DNA of 64,000 nt from Skermania piniformis (GCF_019285775.1 NZ_CP079105.1:4038603-4102602), one strand, 5' to 3'. Positions 43,525-52,048 are shown, counted from the stretch's first letter. The notes: generated by a model from the sequence alone, not told the origin. Numbers and translations: made by a program.

Positions 43525-44340
43525 ATGGGATCGGACCGGACACTCACCCGAATCGGTGGTCTGCTGCGCCAGGCCGAATCCACCGACAACGAGTACGAAG
43601 CCGCCACCTTCCTGGCGGCGGCGCAGCGACTCGCCACCCAAGCGTCGATCGATCTCGCGGTCGCTCGGGCGCATGTCGCCGACCGGGAGCGGCGGCCGCA
43701 GCCGACGCAGCGGATCATCGAGATCGGCGAGGCCGGGCGCAAGGGTCTGCGCACCTATGTCCAGCTGTTTCTGGTGATCGCGCGGGCGAACGACGTCCGG
43801 TGCGATATCTCGCGCTCGTCGACGCTGGTGTTCGCCTACGGCTTCGATACCGATATCGACACCTGCGAGACCCTGTACGCCAGCCTGTTGTGGCAGATGG
43901 TCGCGGCCAGCGACCGCTACCTGAAGTCGGGGGTGTACCGATCCGAGACGGTGGAGCGGGTGGTCACCGAGACCCGGGGACGCCGCCGGGTCCGGCGGAT
44001 CGAGCGGGTGCCGTTGGCCGGGGTGACCGCGCGACTGAACTTCCAGCTCGGCTACGCCGAACGGATCGGCATCCGGCTGGGGGAAGCGCAGCAGCAGGCC
44101 GAGCGCGCGGCGCTGACCGGGCCGGCCGAGGCCGGGACCGCGCTGGCCCTACGGAACAAGCAGGTCGAGCTGACCGACTACTACACCGGTCACTCCACCG
44201 CCCGTGGCGCCTGGCGCGGGGCACACGCGCCGACCGGCTACTCCCCGGCCGCGCGGCAGGCGGGTGACCGGGCCGGGCGCAACGCGCGGTTGGGCACCGA
44301 GCCGCAGTTCGGCGCACCCCGCGGCAGCATCGAGGCATGA
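43525..44340 (+). CDS. DUF2786 protein
   Basis: A 271-residue protein. The N-terminal DUF2786 segment is typical: IGGLLRQAESTDNEYEAATF, then ERLATQ-like QRLATQASIDLAVARA. The rest is a conserved region with FLVIARANDVRCD, YGFDTDIDTCETLYASLLWQ, and a basic Gly-rich tail (ARGAWRGAHAPTGYSPAARQ). The function is unknown. The stop overlaps the ATG of the metallohydrolase gene by four bases. This two-gene pairing recurs in Mycobacteriales, which suggests the products work together. Confidence 0.82.
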   Translation: MGSDRTLTRIGGLLRQAESTDNEYEAATFLAAAQRLATQASIDLAVARAHVADRERRPQPTQRIIEIGEAGRKGLRTYVQLFLVIARANDVRCDISRSSTLVFAYGFDTDIDTCETLYASLLWQMVAASDRYLKSGVYRSETVERVVTETRGRRRVRRIERVPLAGVTARLNFQLGYAERIGIRLGEAQQQAERAALTGPAEAGTALALRNKQVELTDYYTGHSTARGAWRGAHAPTGYSPAARQAGDRAGRNARLGTEPQFGAPRGSIEA

Positions 44341-44873
44341 GCCCGGGCCGAAGCCCGGCCGCGCGCCCCCGCGACGTCCAGCGCAGCCGGGTGTACGACG
44401 CCGAACAGCTGCTCCGGACGCTCTTCGACCACGCCGACGCCGTGCCCGGGCGCACGATCGAGGCCTACGGCACCCGGCTGACCCTGCCGGTGGAACGGCG
44501 GTTCGGATCGGTGGCTGCGGTACAGGACTACACCGACCGGTTGCTCGCACTCACCTGGGTCGGCGCGCGCTGGCCTCGCGCCGCGATCGCGGTCCGGGTG
44601 CGCGCCCGGGCCGGACATCGCGCCGCCCACTACGAACCCGACACCTCGACCCTGGCCCTACCGGAACAGGGCCGAGCCGCGCGGTGGGCGCTGCGCGAGC
44701 TGGTGGTACTGCACGAACTGACCCACCACCTGGACTCGGCACCGGCTACACACGCCGCGCACGGACCCGAGTTCTGCGGCCGCCAGCTGGAGCTGGTGGA
44801 CGAGGTGATCGGGGCCGAAGCCGCATTTCTGCTCCGAACCACCTACCTGCAGTGCGGCGTGCGGCTGGGCTGA
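44337..44873 (+). CDS. TIGR04338-type putative metallohydrolase
   Basis: A 178-residue protein with a zinc-protease-like motif HELTHHLD (HExxH, about residues 123-130) followed by HAAHGPEFCGRQLELVDEV, where the second His could be the third metal ligand. The N-terminus (RDVQRSRVYDAEQLLRTLFD) is family-specific. Substrate unknown; both a small-peptide hydrolase and a non-protease metalloenzyme are possible. It is translationally coupled to the DUF2786 gene and converges on encapsulin. Confidence 0.78.
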   Translation: MSPGRSPAARPRDVQRSRVYDAEQLLRTLFDHADAVPGRTIEAYGTRLTLPVERRFGSVAAVQDYTDRLLALTWVGARWPRAAIAVRVRARAGHRAAHYEPDTSTLALPEQGRAARWALRELVVLHELTHHLDSAPATHAAHGPEFCGRQLELVDEVIGAEAAFLLRTTYLQCGVRLG

Positions 44874-44889
44874 TCGTCGGCGCCCCCGG

Positions 44890-45690
44890 TCAGACCGCCG
44901 ACAGCGCGACCGACGCCTCCGGGGTGTACACCAGGAAGGTCAGCGATTCCTGGAAGTACAGCTGCACCGTATCCGCGTCGTGCGACAGATAGCCGATCGA
45001 GAGGTCCTGGCCCAGCTGCAGATCGAAGTCACCGCCGCGGGTCGAGACCAGGAACGCGCCGCGGATCGCGGGGGCCCAGACGATGTCGCCGTCCAGCTGA
45101 CGAGCGATCCGATCCCGGAGCGGGTACCCGTATACCGAGCTCTCGGTGATCAACGTGTAGTAATCGGCACCCAGCAACAACGCATAATGCCCGCCGACCC
45201 CGGCCAGCCGCAGCGTGCTGAGCGCCCGCGCGATCGCGTCCGGCACCTGCGCGATGTCGGTCGGCATGGACACTTCGTCGTTCGTCGACGTCGCGCGCAT
45301 GCCGCGGATGCCGGCCGCCTGAAACCCCTCGAAAATCGCCTGATCCTCGGCGAACGCGATATTCTGCGCGGCTTCCTTGAGCGGATCGAGATCCGGGTCC
45401 TTGGCACCCCGCTGCACGTCGTCGAGCTCACGCCGGGACAAGCTGAACGGCACCCGCAGCTCGACCAGTGGCGCCACCCGACGCAGTCGCGACTGCACCC
45501 CGCGCGCCGGCGAGGTGATCTCCTCGGTCCGACCGAGACCGACCGCCGAGTACTCGGTGCCGTGCGGACCGGACACGTCGACCACCCGCCGCCCGGCGAT
45601 GTTGCGCCGGAACGTCCGAGTGGCTTCCTCTTCGATCGCCGCCCAGGCCGGTGCGGTGATCGGGGCCAGTTCGCGATGCAGATTGTTCAC
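44890..45690 (-). CDS. enc: Encapsulin nanocompartment shell protein (Cfp29 type)
   Basis: A 266-residue HK97-fold shell protein that self-assembles into a protein compartment. The length and start MNNLHRELAPITAPAWAAIE match M. tuberculosis Cfp29 (Rv0798c). Other landmarks are TFRRNIAGRRVVDVSGPHG, the E-loop region around SPARGVQSRLRRVAPLVELR, and the C-terminal YFQESLTFLVYTPEASVAL. GTG 45690 lies 8 bases after the DyP stop with AGGAG upstream. The only cargo gene in sight is the DyP peroxidase directly upstream, which carries the targeting peptide. Confidence 0.96.
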   Translation of the reverse strand: MNNLHRELAPITAPAWAAIEEEATRTFRRNIAGRRVVDVSGPHGTEYSAVGLGRTEEITSPARGVQSRLRRVAPLVELRVPFSLSRRELDDVQRGAKDPDLDPLKEAAQNIAFAEDQAIFEGFQAAGIRGMRATSTNDEVSMPTDIAQVPDAIARALSTLRLAGVGGHYALLLGADYYTLITESSVYGYPLRDRIARQLDGDIVWAPAIRGAFLVSTRGGDFDLQLGQDLSIGYLSHDADTVQLYFQESLTFLVYTPEASVALSAV

Positions 45691-45698
45691 GTGAACTC

Positions 45699-46697
45699 CT
45701 ATCTGAGGCTGCCGATCCCGAGTGATCCGTCGGCCACTCGGGCCGGCGCGCTCGGGGCCGGTACGACGTCGGCCGGCGGGGGCGGGTTGTCGAGAAACTC
45801 CACCGGCGGGGTGAAGAACAGCGTGCCGGTGACCGCGGTCGAGAAGTCCAGAATCCGGTCGTGTCCCGCCGCGGCGCCGTCCGTGCCGAGGAACATCCGC
45901 CGCAACATCGTCTCGGTCACGTCCGGATCCGCCGCGTAAGCGATGTAATAGGTGCCGTACTCGCCGGTCGCGACGTCACCGAACGGCATGTTCGCGCGCA
46001 GAATCTGGCGGGCCACCCCGGCGGCGTCGGTCAGGCTGTTCATCGCGACGTGCGAGTCCGGCGCCTGGTCGGCAAGCTCGAAGTCGTCCAGCTTGGTCCG
46101 GCCGATCACCCGCTCCTGTTCGCCGACCGACAGCGCCCGCCAGTCCGCCATCGCATGCAGGTACTTCTGCACGATCACGTAGCTCCCGCCGGCGAAATCG
46201 GGATCCTCCGCGCCGACCAACGCCGCCGAGTACGCGGCCGCGCCGGTCGGGTTCTCCGTGCCGTCCACGAAACCGAGCAGATCCCGCTGCTCGAAATAAC
46301 CGAATCCGACGGTGTGATCCACGATCTCGGCGAATCCCGACAGCCTCTCGACGAGCTTGCCGGCCAGCTCGAAGCACGCTGCGGTGGTTGCGGCGGTGAG
46401 ATGGAACAACAGGTCACCCGGCGTGGCCGGGGCACAATGCCGATCGCCGCGCAGCTCCTCGAACGGGTGCAGCGCGGCCGGCCGGGGGCCGCCGAACAGC
46501 CGGTCCCACGCAGCCGAACCGATCGATGTGACGCAGGTCAGCCGGTCTGCCGGAACCCGGAAACCGACCGAGCGGGTCAGCCCGGTGACGTCGGCGAGCA
46601 GGTCCCGAACCCCGTCCTCACCACCTTCGTGCACGGTGACCACCAAGAAAATGGCAGACCGGTTCAGCGGGACGAGGATCGCTTGAGGTTCCCCCAC
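45699..46697 (-). CDS. dyp: Dye-decolorizing peroxidase, encapsulin cargo
   Basis: A 332-residue DyP-type heme peroxidase. The catalytic Asp is in GFVDGTENP (about 143-151), the heme-ligand His in DSHVAMNSL, and the distal Arg in ILRANMPFG. The last residues, DGSLGIGSLR, are the classical encapsulin targeting peptide preceded by a flexible Pro/Ala linker. So the enzyme is expected inside the nanocompartment, protecting against peroxide. GTG 46697 (reading VGEPQAILVPL) begins the homology; the longer reading upstream is implausible. The encapsulin gene follows at once. Confidence 0.95.
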   Translation of the reverse strand: MGEPQAILVPLNRSAIFLVVTVHEGGEDGVRDLLADVTGLTRSVGFRVPADRLTCVTSIGSAAWDRLFGGPRPAALHPFEELRGDRHCAPATPGDLLFHLTAATTAACFELAGKLVERLSGFAEIVDHTVGFGYFEQRDLLGFVDGTENPTGAAAYSAALVGAEDPDFAGGSYVIVQKYLHAMADWRALSVGEQERVIGRTKLDDFELADQAPDSHVAMNSLTDAAGVARQILRANMPFGDVATGEYGTYYIAYAADPDVTETMLRRMFLGTDGAAAGHDRILDFSTAVTGTLFFTPPVEFLDNPPPPADVVPAPSAPARVADGSLGIGSLR

Positions 46698-46704
46698 TCG
46701 GTCC

Positions 46705-46710
46705 AGTCTA
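46705..46710 (-). promoter_or_regulatory. Candidate -10 box of the DyP-encapsulin operon
   Basis: On the minus strand TAGACT lies seven bases before GTG 46697, so transcription would start at or next to the start codon, a leaderless message as is common in actinobacteria. No clear -35 element is seen. Confidence 0.33.
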
Positions 46711-46791
46711 GCCGTACCGTCGCTCCCGGGCCGACATTCCGGCCTATTCATGATCGCGCGATCGCCGGCAGCTCGCCGGGTGAGGAGAACG

Positions 46792-47484
46792 ATGCTGGCC
46801 GCACCGGACGATTCCCGCGACCTCCGGCCGCTGCTGTGGGCCGGCGCGCTGGGCGCGCTCGCCTACCTCGCCTTGTGGTGGGGTTACCGCGCCGGATTCC
46901 GGCCGGAACTCGACGCCGACGACGCGGTACTACGCCGGCTGGCGCCGCACGCCGTCCCGGATTCGGCCTGGACCCATACCTTCGAGGCGATCAGCCTGGT
47001 GCTCGGGCCGACCATGTGGCGCGTGGTCGCCGTCGGCGTGCTGCTCCTCGCACTGCGCCGTCGGCAATTCCCGCCGCCGGCGCAGTTCGCCGTCCTGGGG
47101 GTCCTGCTCGGTGGATTCGTCGCCCAAGGCGCGAAGCTGCTGGCCGACCGATCGCGACCCGGACCGGCGGCGGTCTCGGCATTCAGTTCGTCGTACCCGT
47201 CCGCACACGCGTTCGGCGTCACCGTCGCGGCGGTCGGCAGCCTGTTCTGGCTGTGGCCCCGATTGTCGCGTCGGGGACGATGGGCGGCCGGCGCAGCGGC
47301 TGCGCTCGTGGTCGGCCTGGTGTGCTTCGCCCGGCTGGCGCTGGCCGTGCATCACCTGTCCGACGTGCTCGCCGGGGTAGGCCTGGGGCTCGCCTGGACC
47401 GCTCTCTCGGTCCTGATCATCCGGCGAGCCGGCCGCGTCGGTCGGCACACGCCGAGTCAGTCGGCGAACCCCGGCGGGCGATAG
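46792..47484 (+). CDS. PAP2-family membrane phosphatase
   Basis: A 230-residue polytopic phosphatase of the phosphatidic acid phosphatase type 2 superfamily, acting on lipid phosphates or diphosphates. The three active-site motifs are KLLADRSRPGP (KxxxxxxRP), YPSAHAFG (PSGH variant with Ala for Gly) and RLALAVHHLSD. Five or six helices. ATG 46792 has GAGGAGAACG directly upstream. Its last 28 bases overlap the convergent PAP2-lipid kinase gene. Undecaprenyl-diphosphate or a lipid phosphate are the usual substrates. Confidence 0.88.
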   Translation: MLAAPDDSRDLRPLLWAGALGALAYLALWWGYRAGFRPELDADDAVLRRLAPHAVPDSAWTHTFEAISLVLGPTMWRVVAVGVLLLALRRRQFPPPAQFAVLGVLLGGFVAQGAKLLADRSRPGPAAVSAFSSSYPSAHAFGVTVAAVGSLFWLWPRLSRRGRWAAGAAAALVVGLVCFARLALAVHHLSDVLAGVGLGLAWTALSVLIIRRAGRVGRHTPSQSANPGGR

Positions 47485-48962
47485 ACGGTGAGTGCCCGGT
47501 AGTCGACCCGGATCTCGATCCGGTCGGTGATCTCACCCAGCTCGCCGTCCCGGGCGACCGGCACCGCGCCGTCCAGGATGTCCATCTCGAACCGAGGCAC
47601 GTCCAGCTCGTGGTAGCGGCGATTGTGCGCGATCCGGCCGGTCGCCACCGCGAAGAGGAACCCGATGCCCCGCAGGCCCGAGGCCGCTTCGAGCAGCCGC
47701 ACATCGACCAGTCCGTCGTCCATTCGGGTCCGGATCGCCGGCGCGAACCCGCGCGGCTCGTACACCGAGTTGCCGACGAACATGCCCTGCAGCTCGATTT
47801 CCTTGTCGTCGTAGCGGACCCGGGAGGTCGGGGCGGTCCGCGCGATCAGGAACGCGGCCACCGCAGCGGCCGGGAACTTGCCGATCCGCCGCTCGTAGCG
47901 CTCCCGGATCCGGACGAACTCCGGGTAGGCCCCGGCGCTCGCCGTGTTCAGGAAGGGCTGATCGTTCAGGTAGGCGACGTCGACCCGACCCGCGTTGCCG
48001 TCGGCCAACGCACGCACCACCTGAGCCACCGACCCGAGCCCCAGGTCGCCGGCGAAGTGGTTGAACGTGCCGGCCGGGAACACCGCCAGCGGTATGTCGT
48101 GCCGCATCGCCGCTTGTGCGGCCGCACCGACCGTGCCGTCCCCGCCGCCGACGCCGAGGACCTGCGCCCGTTGCGCAGCCGCATCCAGCACGGCCACGAG
48201 ATCGGCATCCGGTGCCAGTTCGATGATCTCGGCGTCGGGCAGTGCGACCCGTACCTCGGCGAGAATCCGGGTACCCCGGCCGCCGCCGGAGCGCGGGTTG
48301 ATCACCAACACCACCCCTTGGCCACGGGGCCGGGGCGGCTGCGGGATCGGCATCGGCTCGGACCGATTCGGCGGAATCGGTTCCACCGGGGGCACCAGCC
48401 GGCCACCGAGCGTCGCGATCCCGGCGCCGAGGGCGAACCCGGCGATCACATCGGACGGATAGTGCGCGCCGGTGGCGATCCGGGAGAAGCCGACCGCTCC
48501 GGCCAGCGCGCTGAGCGCAAAACCGATCGCCGGACTTTCCAGACCGACGGCGGCGGCGAACGCGGCTGCGGTCGCGGCATGACCGGACGGGAACGACGAC
48601 GACGACGGCAGCCGCTTGGAACGCCGCGCGAGCGGCACCGGCAACAGCTCCGGCCGTTTCCGGTTGGACATTCGCTTGGTCACCTGATTTGCCGCGAAAC
48701 TGGTGATGCCGAGGGTGATCAGGCCACGGGTCGCCGCGCGGCGGGTCCGCCGACTGCCCGAGTTCTGCATGGCGAGCGCAATCCCGACCCACAGCTTCGA
48801 GTAGTCGGCCGCGTTGGTCAGCAGCGGCATCACCCGATCCAGAGCCGGGCTTTCGGTCTGCGCGATCGCCTGGAAGAGCGCGACATCCAACGCATGAACC
48901 TGCGATACCACCCCCATGTCCGGCTCGTTCGGATCAGACCCGGTGCGGTCGCGCGCGCTCAC
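47457..48962 (-). CDS. PAP2 phosphatase-diacylglycerol/lipid kinase fusion
   Basis: A 501-residue two-domain protein. Residues about 25-185 are a PAP2 domain with KRMSNRKRPELLP, SFPSGHAA and SRIATGAHYPSDVIAG. Residues about 215-501 are a DAGK/YegS-type lipid kinase: VVLVINPRSGGGRGT, GVGGGDGTVGAAAQAA (ATP site) and PAGTFNHFAGDLGL. Fusions of this type are known in Mycobacteriales and would combine removal and addition of a lipid phosphate; the physiological lipid is not known. Start is GTG 48962, 36 bp after the ABC ATPase gene on the same strand. Confidence 0.9.
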   Translation of the reverse strand: MSARDRTGSDPNEPDMGVVSQVHALDVALFQAIAQTESPALDRVMPLLTNAADYSKLWVGIALAMQNSGSRRTRRAATRGLITLGITSFAANQVTKRMSNRKRPELLPVPLARRSKRLPSSSSFPSGHAATAAAFAAAVGLESPAIGFALSALAGAVGFSRIATGAHYPSDVIAGFALGAGIATLGGRLVPPVEPIPPNRSEPMPIPQPPRPRGQGVVLVINPRSGGGRGTRILAEVRVALPDAEIIELAPDADLVAVLDAAAQRAQVLGVGGGDGTVGAAAQAAMRHDIPLAVFPAGTFNHFAGDLGLGSVAQVVRALADGNAGRVDVAYLNDQPFLNTASAGAYPEFVRIRERYERRIGKFPAAAVAAFLIARTAPTSRVRYDDKEIELQGMFVGNSVYEPRGFAPAIRTRMDDGLVDVRLLEAASGLRGIGFLFAVATGRIAHNRRYHELDVPRFEMDILDGAVPVARDGELGEITDRIEIRVDYRALTVYRPPGFAD

Positions 48963-48998
48963 CTTGACGACTATGCCAGGGTCGACGATCCCACGGGG

Positions 48999-50063
48999 TC
49001 AACCGATCCGTCGGCCGTCGGGACCGAAAAAGTGCACGTGCGCCGGCTCCACGGCGAGCCGGATCCGATCGCCGCGAGCCGGCGGCCGACGCCAGTCCAC
49101 CCGGGCGCAGATCGGGGTCTCGCCGCCGGTGATCGCGGCCCGGCCGTAGCCGTAGGCGTCCGAACCGAGCTCCTCGACGACATCGACCTCCATCTCGATG
49201 CCCGCGCCGACCTCGAAATGTTCCGGCCGGATGCCGACCATGACCTGGTGCCCACACTCGGCCACCACCGCCCGCGGCACCGGAATCGCCGCGCCGCCCA
49301 ACGACACGGTGTCGTTGCCGATCGGCAGCTCGAACAGGTTCATCGCGGGCGAGCCCATGAATCCGGCGACGAACATGTTCACCGGATTCCGGTAGAGGTC
49401 GCCCGGGGTATCGCACTGCTGCAACACCCCGTCCTGCAGCACCGCCACCCGGTCGCCCATCGTCATCGCCTCGACCTGGTCGTGCGTGACATAGACGGTG
49501 GTGGTGGCGAGTCGGCGCTGCAGCTGCGCGATCTGGGTCCGGGTCTGCACCCGCAGCTTGGCGTCCAGATTGGACAGCGGCTCGTCCATCAGGAACACCT
49601 GCGGTTGCCGGACGATCGCACGGCCCATCGCGACCCGCTGCCGCTGACCGCCGGAAAGCGCCTTGGGCTTGCGATCCAGATACGCCTCGAGATCCAGCAG
49701 CCGGGCCGCCTCCCGGACCCGGCGATCCCGCTCGGTCTTGTCCACCTTGGCCAGCTTCAGCGCAAAACCCATGTTTTCCGCGACGGTCATGTGCGGGTAG
49801 AGCGCGTAGTTCTGGAACACCATCGCGATGTCGCGATCCTTCGGTTCGGCATCGGTCACGTCCCGACTACCGATCAGAATCCGGCCGTCGTCGACCTCTT
49901 CCAACCCCGCCAGCATGCGCAGCGACGTCGACTTGCCACACCCGGACGGGCCGACCAGCACCAGGAACTCCCCGTCGCCGATCTGCAGGTCCAACTGATC
50001 GACGGCGGGTGTCGACGAACCGGGAAACAGCCGGGTCGCCCCGTCGTAGGTCACAGCAGCCAT
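48999..50063 (-). CDS. Sugar-type ABC transporter ATPase (MsmK/UgpC/SugC family)
   Basis: A 354-residue ATPase: Walker A GPSGCGKST (about residue 38), Q-loop VFQNYALYP, signature LSGGQRQRVAMGRAI, Walker B VFLMDEPLSNLDAK, H-loop YVTHDQVEAMTMGD and a C-terminal TOBE/regulatory domain (VMVGIRPEHFEV). This build is that of carbohydrate importers, not of siderophore importers. No permease adjoins it, while the LpqY-SugA-SugB-like operon at 39-42.5 kb lacks an ATPase, so it may energise that importer. ATG 50063 lies 22 bp after the siderophore-interacting protein gene. Confidence 0.9.
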   Translation of the reverse strand: MAAVTYDGATRLFPGSSTPAVDQLDLQIGDGEFLVLVGPSGCGKSTSLRMLAGLEEVDDGRILIGSRDVTDAEPKDRDIAMVFQNYALYPHMTVAENMGFALKLAKVDKTERDRRVREAARLLDLEAYLDRKPKALSGGQRQRVAMGRAIVRQPQVFLMDEPLSNLDAKLRVQTRTQIAQLQRRLATTTVYVTHDQVEAMTMGDRVAVLQDGVLQQCDTPGDLYRNPVNMFVAGFMGSPAMNLFELPIGNDTVSLGGAAIPVPRAVVAECGHQVMVGIRPEHFEVGAGIEMEVDVVEELGSDAYGYGRAAITGGETPICARVDWRRPPARGDRIRLAVEPAHVHFFGPDGRRIG

Positions 50064-50085
50064 GCGGTGCAGTATTGCGCAGGGG

Positions 50086-50937
50086 TCACAAACCGGCGCG
50101 TTCCAGGGCCTCGTCGTAGATCTCGTCGGCTTCCCGCTCGGTGCCACCGCAGTCGAGCACGTTCTGCCACAGCGCCTCGACGGACTCGCTCACCGCGGAG
50201 TAGCGGGCATTCCACGCGTCGGCGTCGGCGCGCCAGTAGCCGATGACGTCGAGCCGATCGTTGGACCAGCCGCGTTCCCGCCGGAAGTACTTGCGCATCT
50301 CCCGGCACACCGCCGCCTCGCCGGCGAACCAGGCGTAGCCCGGCCCGTCGGATAAGGCATGCCGGCGCACCGCGGCCACCAACTCGCTGGCCGCCGCGCC
50401 GTTACCCGTGCCGACCAACGCCTGCACCGACACCCGGCCGGCCGTCTCCAGGACCGGGATGTCCGCCGGGTCGAGCACCTCCAGGACGGCATGCGCCCGG
50501 GCGCCGGGAGCAAGCTCTTCGACAATCCGGGACAACGCCGGAATGCCGGCCAGATCGGCCGCCAGCAATTGCCATTCGGCGTCCGGCGGCGGGGAATACC
50601 AGGCCCGCGGATTGGTGAAGAACAGCCGCATTCCGGGCACCGCCGAGCGCGCCCAGGTCGCCCCGACACCCCCTTCGTGCAGCATGAAATCGATCGTCAG
50701 CCGATCCGAAATCGGATCCACCTGCCGAATCGTGTAGTTCCGGCCGATCGAAAGATCCACGTCCGTCGACCAGAAATCGCCATTCGGCGAGAAATAGACG
50801 CCGACCGCTTCGTCCGCTCTGCCCAGCGAGAACCGCGCACAGAGCGAATCGCCGGCGAACTGAACGCGGACGATGTTCGAGCCGAGCCGGCCCACGGAAA
50901 CGACTTTTACATGTCCAGAGCTGGGCGAATCATGCAT
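50086..50937 (-). CDS. Siderophore-interacting protein (second copy, iron-regulated)
   Basis: A 283-residue FAD-dependent ferric-siderophore reductase of the SIP family. The FAD motif is RNYTIRQVD (RxYT). LLAADLAGIPALSRIVEEL, WFAGEAAVCREMRKYFR and the ending VIGYWRADADAWNARY follow the family pattern. ATG 50937 (MHDSPSSG) has GGAAAGAGG ten bases upstream; ATG 50964 is the alternative. The IdeR box at 50972-50990 lies in its promoter. It is divergent from the siderophore-binding lipoprotein gene, so it is the likely iron-release enzyme for the siderophore made by the NRPS. Confidence 0.92.
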   Translation of the reverse strand: MHDSPSSGHVKVVSVGRLGSNIVRVQFAGDSLCARFSLGRADEAVGVYFSPNGDFWSTDVDLSIGRNYTIRQVDPISDRLTIDFMLHEGGVGATWARSAVPGMRLFFTNPRAWYSPPPDAEWQLLAADLAGIPALSRIVEELAPGARAHAVLEVLDPADIPVLETAGRVSVQALVGTGNGAAASELVAAVRRHALSDGPGYAWFAGEAAVCREMRKYFRRERGWSNDRLDVIGYWRADADAWNARYSAVSESVEALWQNVLDCGGTEREADEIYDEALERAGL

Positions 50938-50971
50938 CGCGCACCAACCTCTTTCCATCTTCACGTTATAT

Positions 50972-50990
50972 TTAGGTAATCATAACCTAA
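50972..50990. promoter_or_regulatory. IdeR/DtxR iron box between divergent siderophore genes
   Basis: TTAGGTAATCATAACCTAA keeps both TTAGGT/ACCTAA half-sites of the 19-bp IdeR/DtxR consensus and is nearly fully palindromic. It overlaps a candidate -10 (TAACCT, 50983-50988) for the plus-strand genes, with TTCACG 17 bp before it, and lies just upstream of the SIP start on the other strand. Iron-loaded IdeR bound here should shut off both directions. Confidence 0.9.
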
Positions 50991-51009
50991 CTCGATCAGG
51001 TGAGGACTC

Positions 51010-52032
51010 ATGATCAGATCAACTACCGGCGACCGCCGACGGACTCGCCCACGACGTTGGCTCGCGGCCCTGGCCGTCGGTCTCGTCTCGCTGGGCGTGC
51101 TCGTCGGCTGCAGCAGTTCCAGCGACTCGACCGACACGTCGGACAGTTCGGCGGGTGGCGCCTTCCCCGTGACGATCGACCACAAGTTCGGGTCGACCAC
51201 CGTCGACGCGGAGCCGACCAGCGTGGTGACGGTGGGTTGGAACGATCAAGACTTTGCGCTCGCGCTCGGCGTCGTGCCCGTCGCGACCCGATCGTGGTAC
51301 GAAAATTACTCTAGCTTCCCCTGGGTACAAGCAGCCCTCGGCGGTAAAGATCTGCCGACCATGTCCGGCGACGAGATCAACTTCGAGGAGATCGCCCAAC
51401 GCAAGCCGGATCTGATCCTCGCGATCTACGAGACCATCGACAAGAAGACCTACGACCGCCTCTCGGAGATCGCGCCGACCGTCGTCCAGTCGGGCCAGTA
51501 CCCCGACGAGGAAACCCCCTGGGACGTCCAGACGCTGACGACCGGCAAGGCGCTCGGCCGCACCGACCAGGCGACCGCGCTGGTCGCCGAGGTGCAGAGC
51601 AAGATCGATGCAGCCAAGGCCGCGAATCCCGAATTTGCCGGTAAGACGCTGGTCGAAGACTTCGGCACCGAGGGCGAATATGTGCTGGCTGCGGGCGATC
51701 CGCGGCGCGCGTTGTTCGACGCGCTCGGCTTCGCCGCCCAGCCGGAGGTCGGCGACATCAGCCAAGAACGGTTGGACGTGCTCAACCGGGACGTGCTGTT
51801 CGTGAACGGCCGGACCAAGCAGCAGATGCTCGGCAACGAGCTGTTCGCGCGTCTGCCGGTCGTCACCGAGGACCGGACGCTGTACGCCGGCAACGAATCC
51901 GCACTCTCCGGGGCGCTTGCCTACGGCGGCCCGCAGGCCCTGCTCTATGCGACCGATCGGGTCGTGCCCCAGCTGGCCAATGCCCTCGACGGCAACCCCG
52001 CCACACCCGTCGAGGACCTGTCGAACAGCTGA
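51010..52032 (+). CDS. Ferric-siderophore-binding lipoprotein (FecB/FhuD-like)
   Basis: A 340-residue ABC substrate-binding protein. A Tat-like twin-arginine-rich start (RRRTRPRRW) leads into a signal peptide ending in the lipobox LVGC (Cys about residue 36). The mature TroA-type fold shows VVTVGWNDQDFALALGVVPV, then LILAIYETIDKKTYDRLSEI, and a C-terminal lobe with DRTLYAGNESALSG. ATG 51010 has GTGAGGACTC upstream. It is directly controlled by the iron box and is followed by the NRPS gene after 129 bp, so its ligand is probably the product of that NRPS. Permease and ATPase genes are not in the window. Confidence 0.92.
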   Translation: MIRSTTGDRRRTRPRRWLAALAVGLVSLGVLVGCSSSSDSTDTSDSSAGGAFPVTIDHKFGSTTVDAEPTSVVTVGWNDQDFALALGVVPVATRSWYENYSSFPWVQAALGGKDLPTMSGDEINFEEIAQRKPDLILAIYETIDKKTYDRLSEIAPTVVQSGQYPDEETPWDVQTLTTGKALGRTDQATALVAEVQSKIDAAKAANPEFAGKTLVEDFGTEGEYVLAAGDPRRALFDALGFAAQPEVGDISQERLDVLNRDVLFVNGRTKQQMLGNELFARLPVVTEDRTLYAGNESALSGALAYGGPQALLYATDRVVPQLANALDGNPATPVEDLSNS

Positions 52033-52048
52033 TTCGCTCCACCCACGT

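Noticed and set aside
46752-46763. GATCGCGCGATC palindrome upstream of PAP2
   Set aside because: Short, made of common CG/GATC words in this genome, and no second copy near another promoter was seen.
45861-50246. A 1,461-residue open frame on the plus strand
   Set aside because: It is an antisense shadow of DyP, the PAP2-kinase fusion and the ABC ATPase caused by high G+C. Its translation is Arg/Gly/His-rich with no domain.
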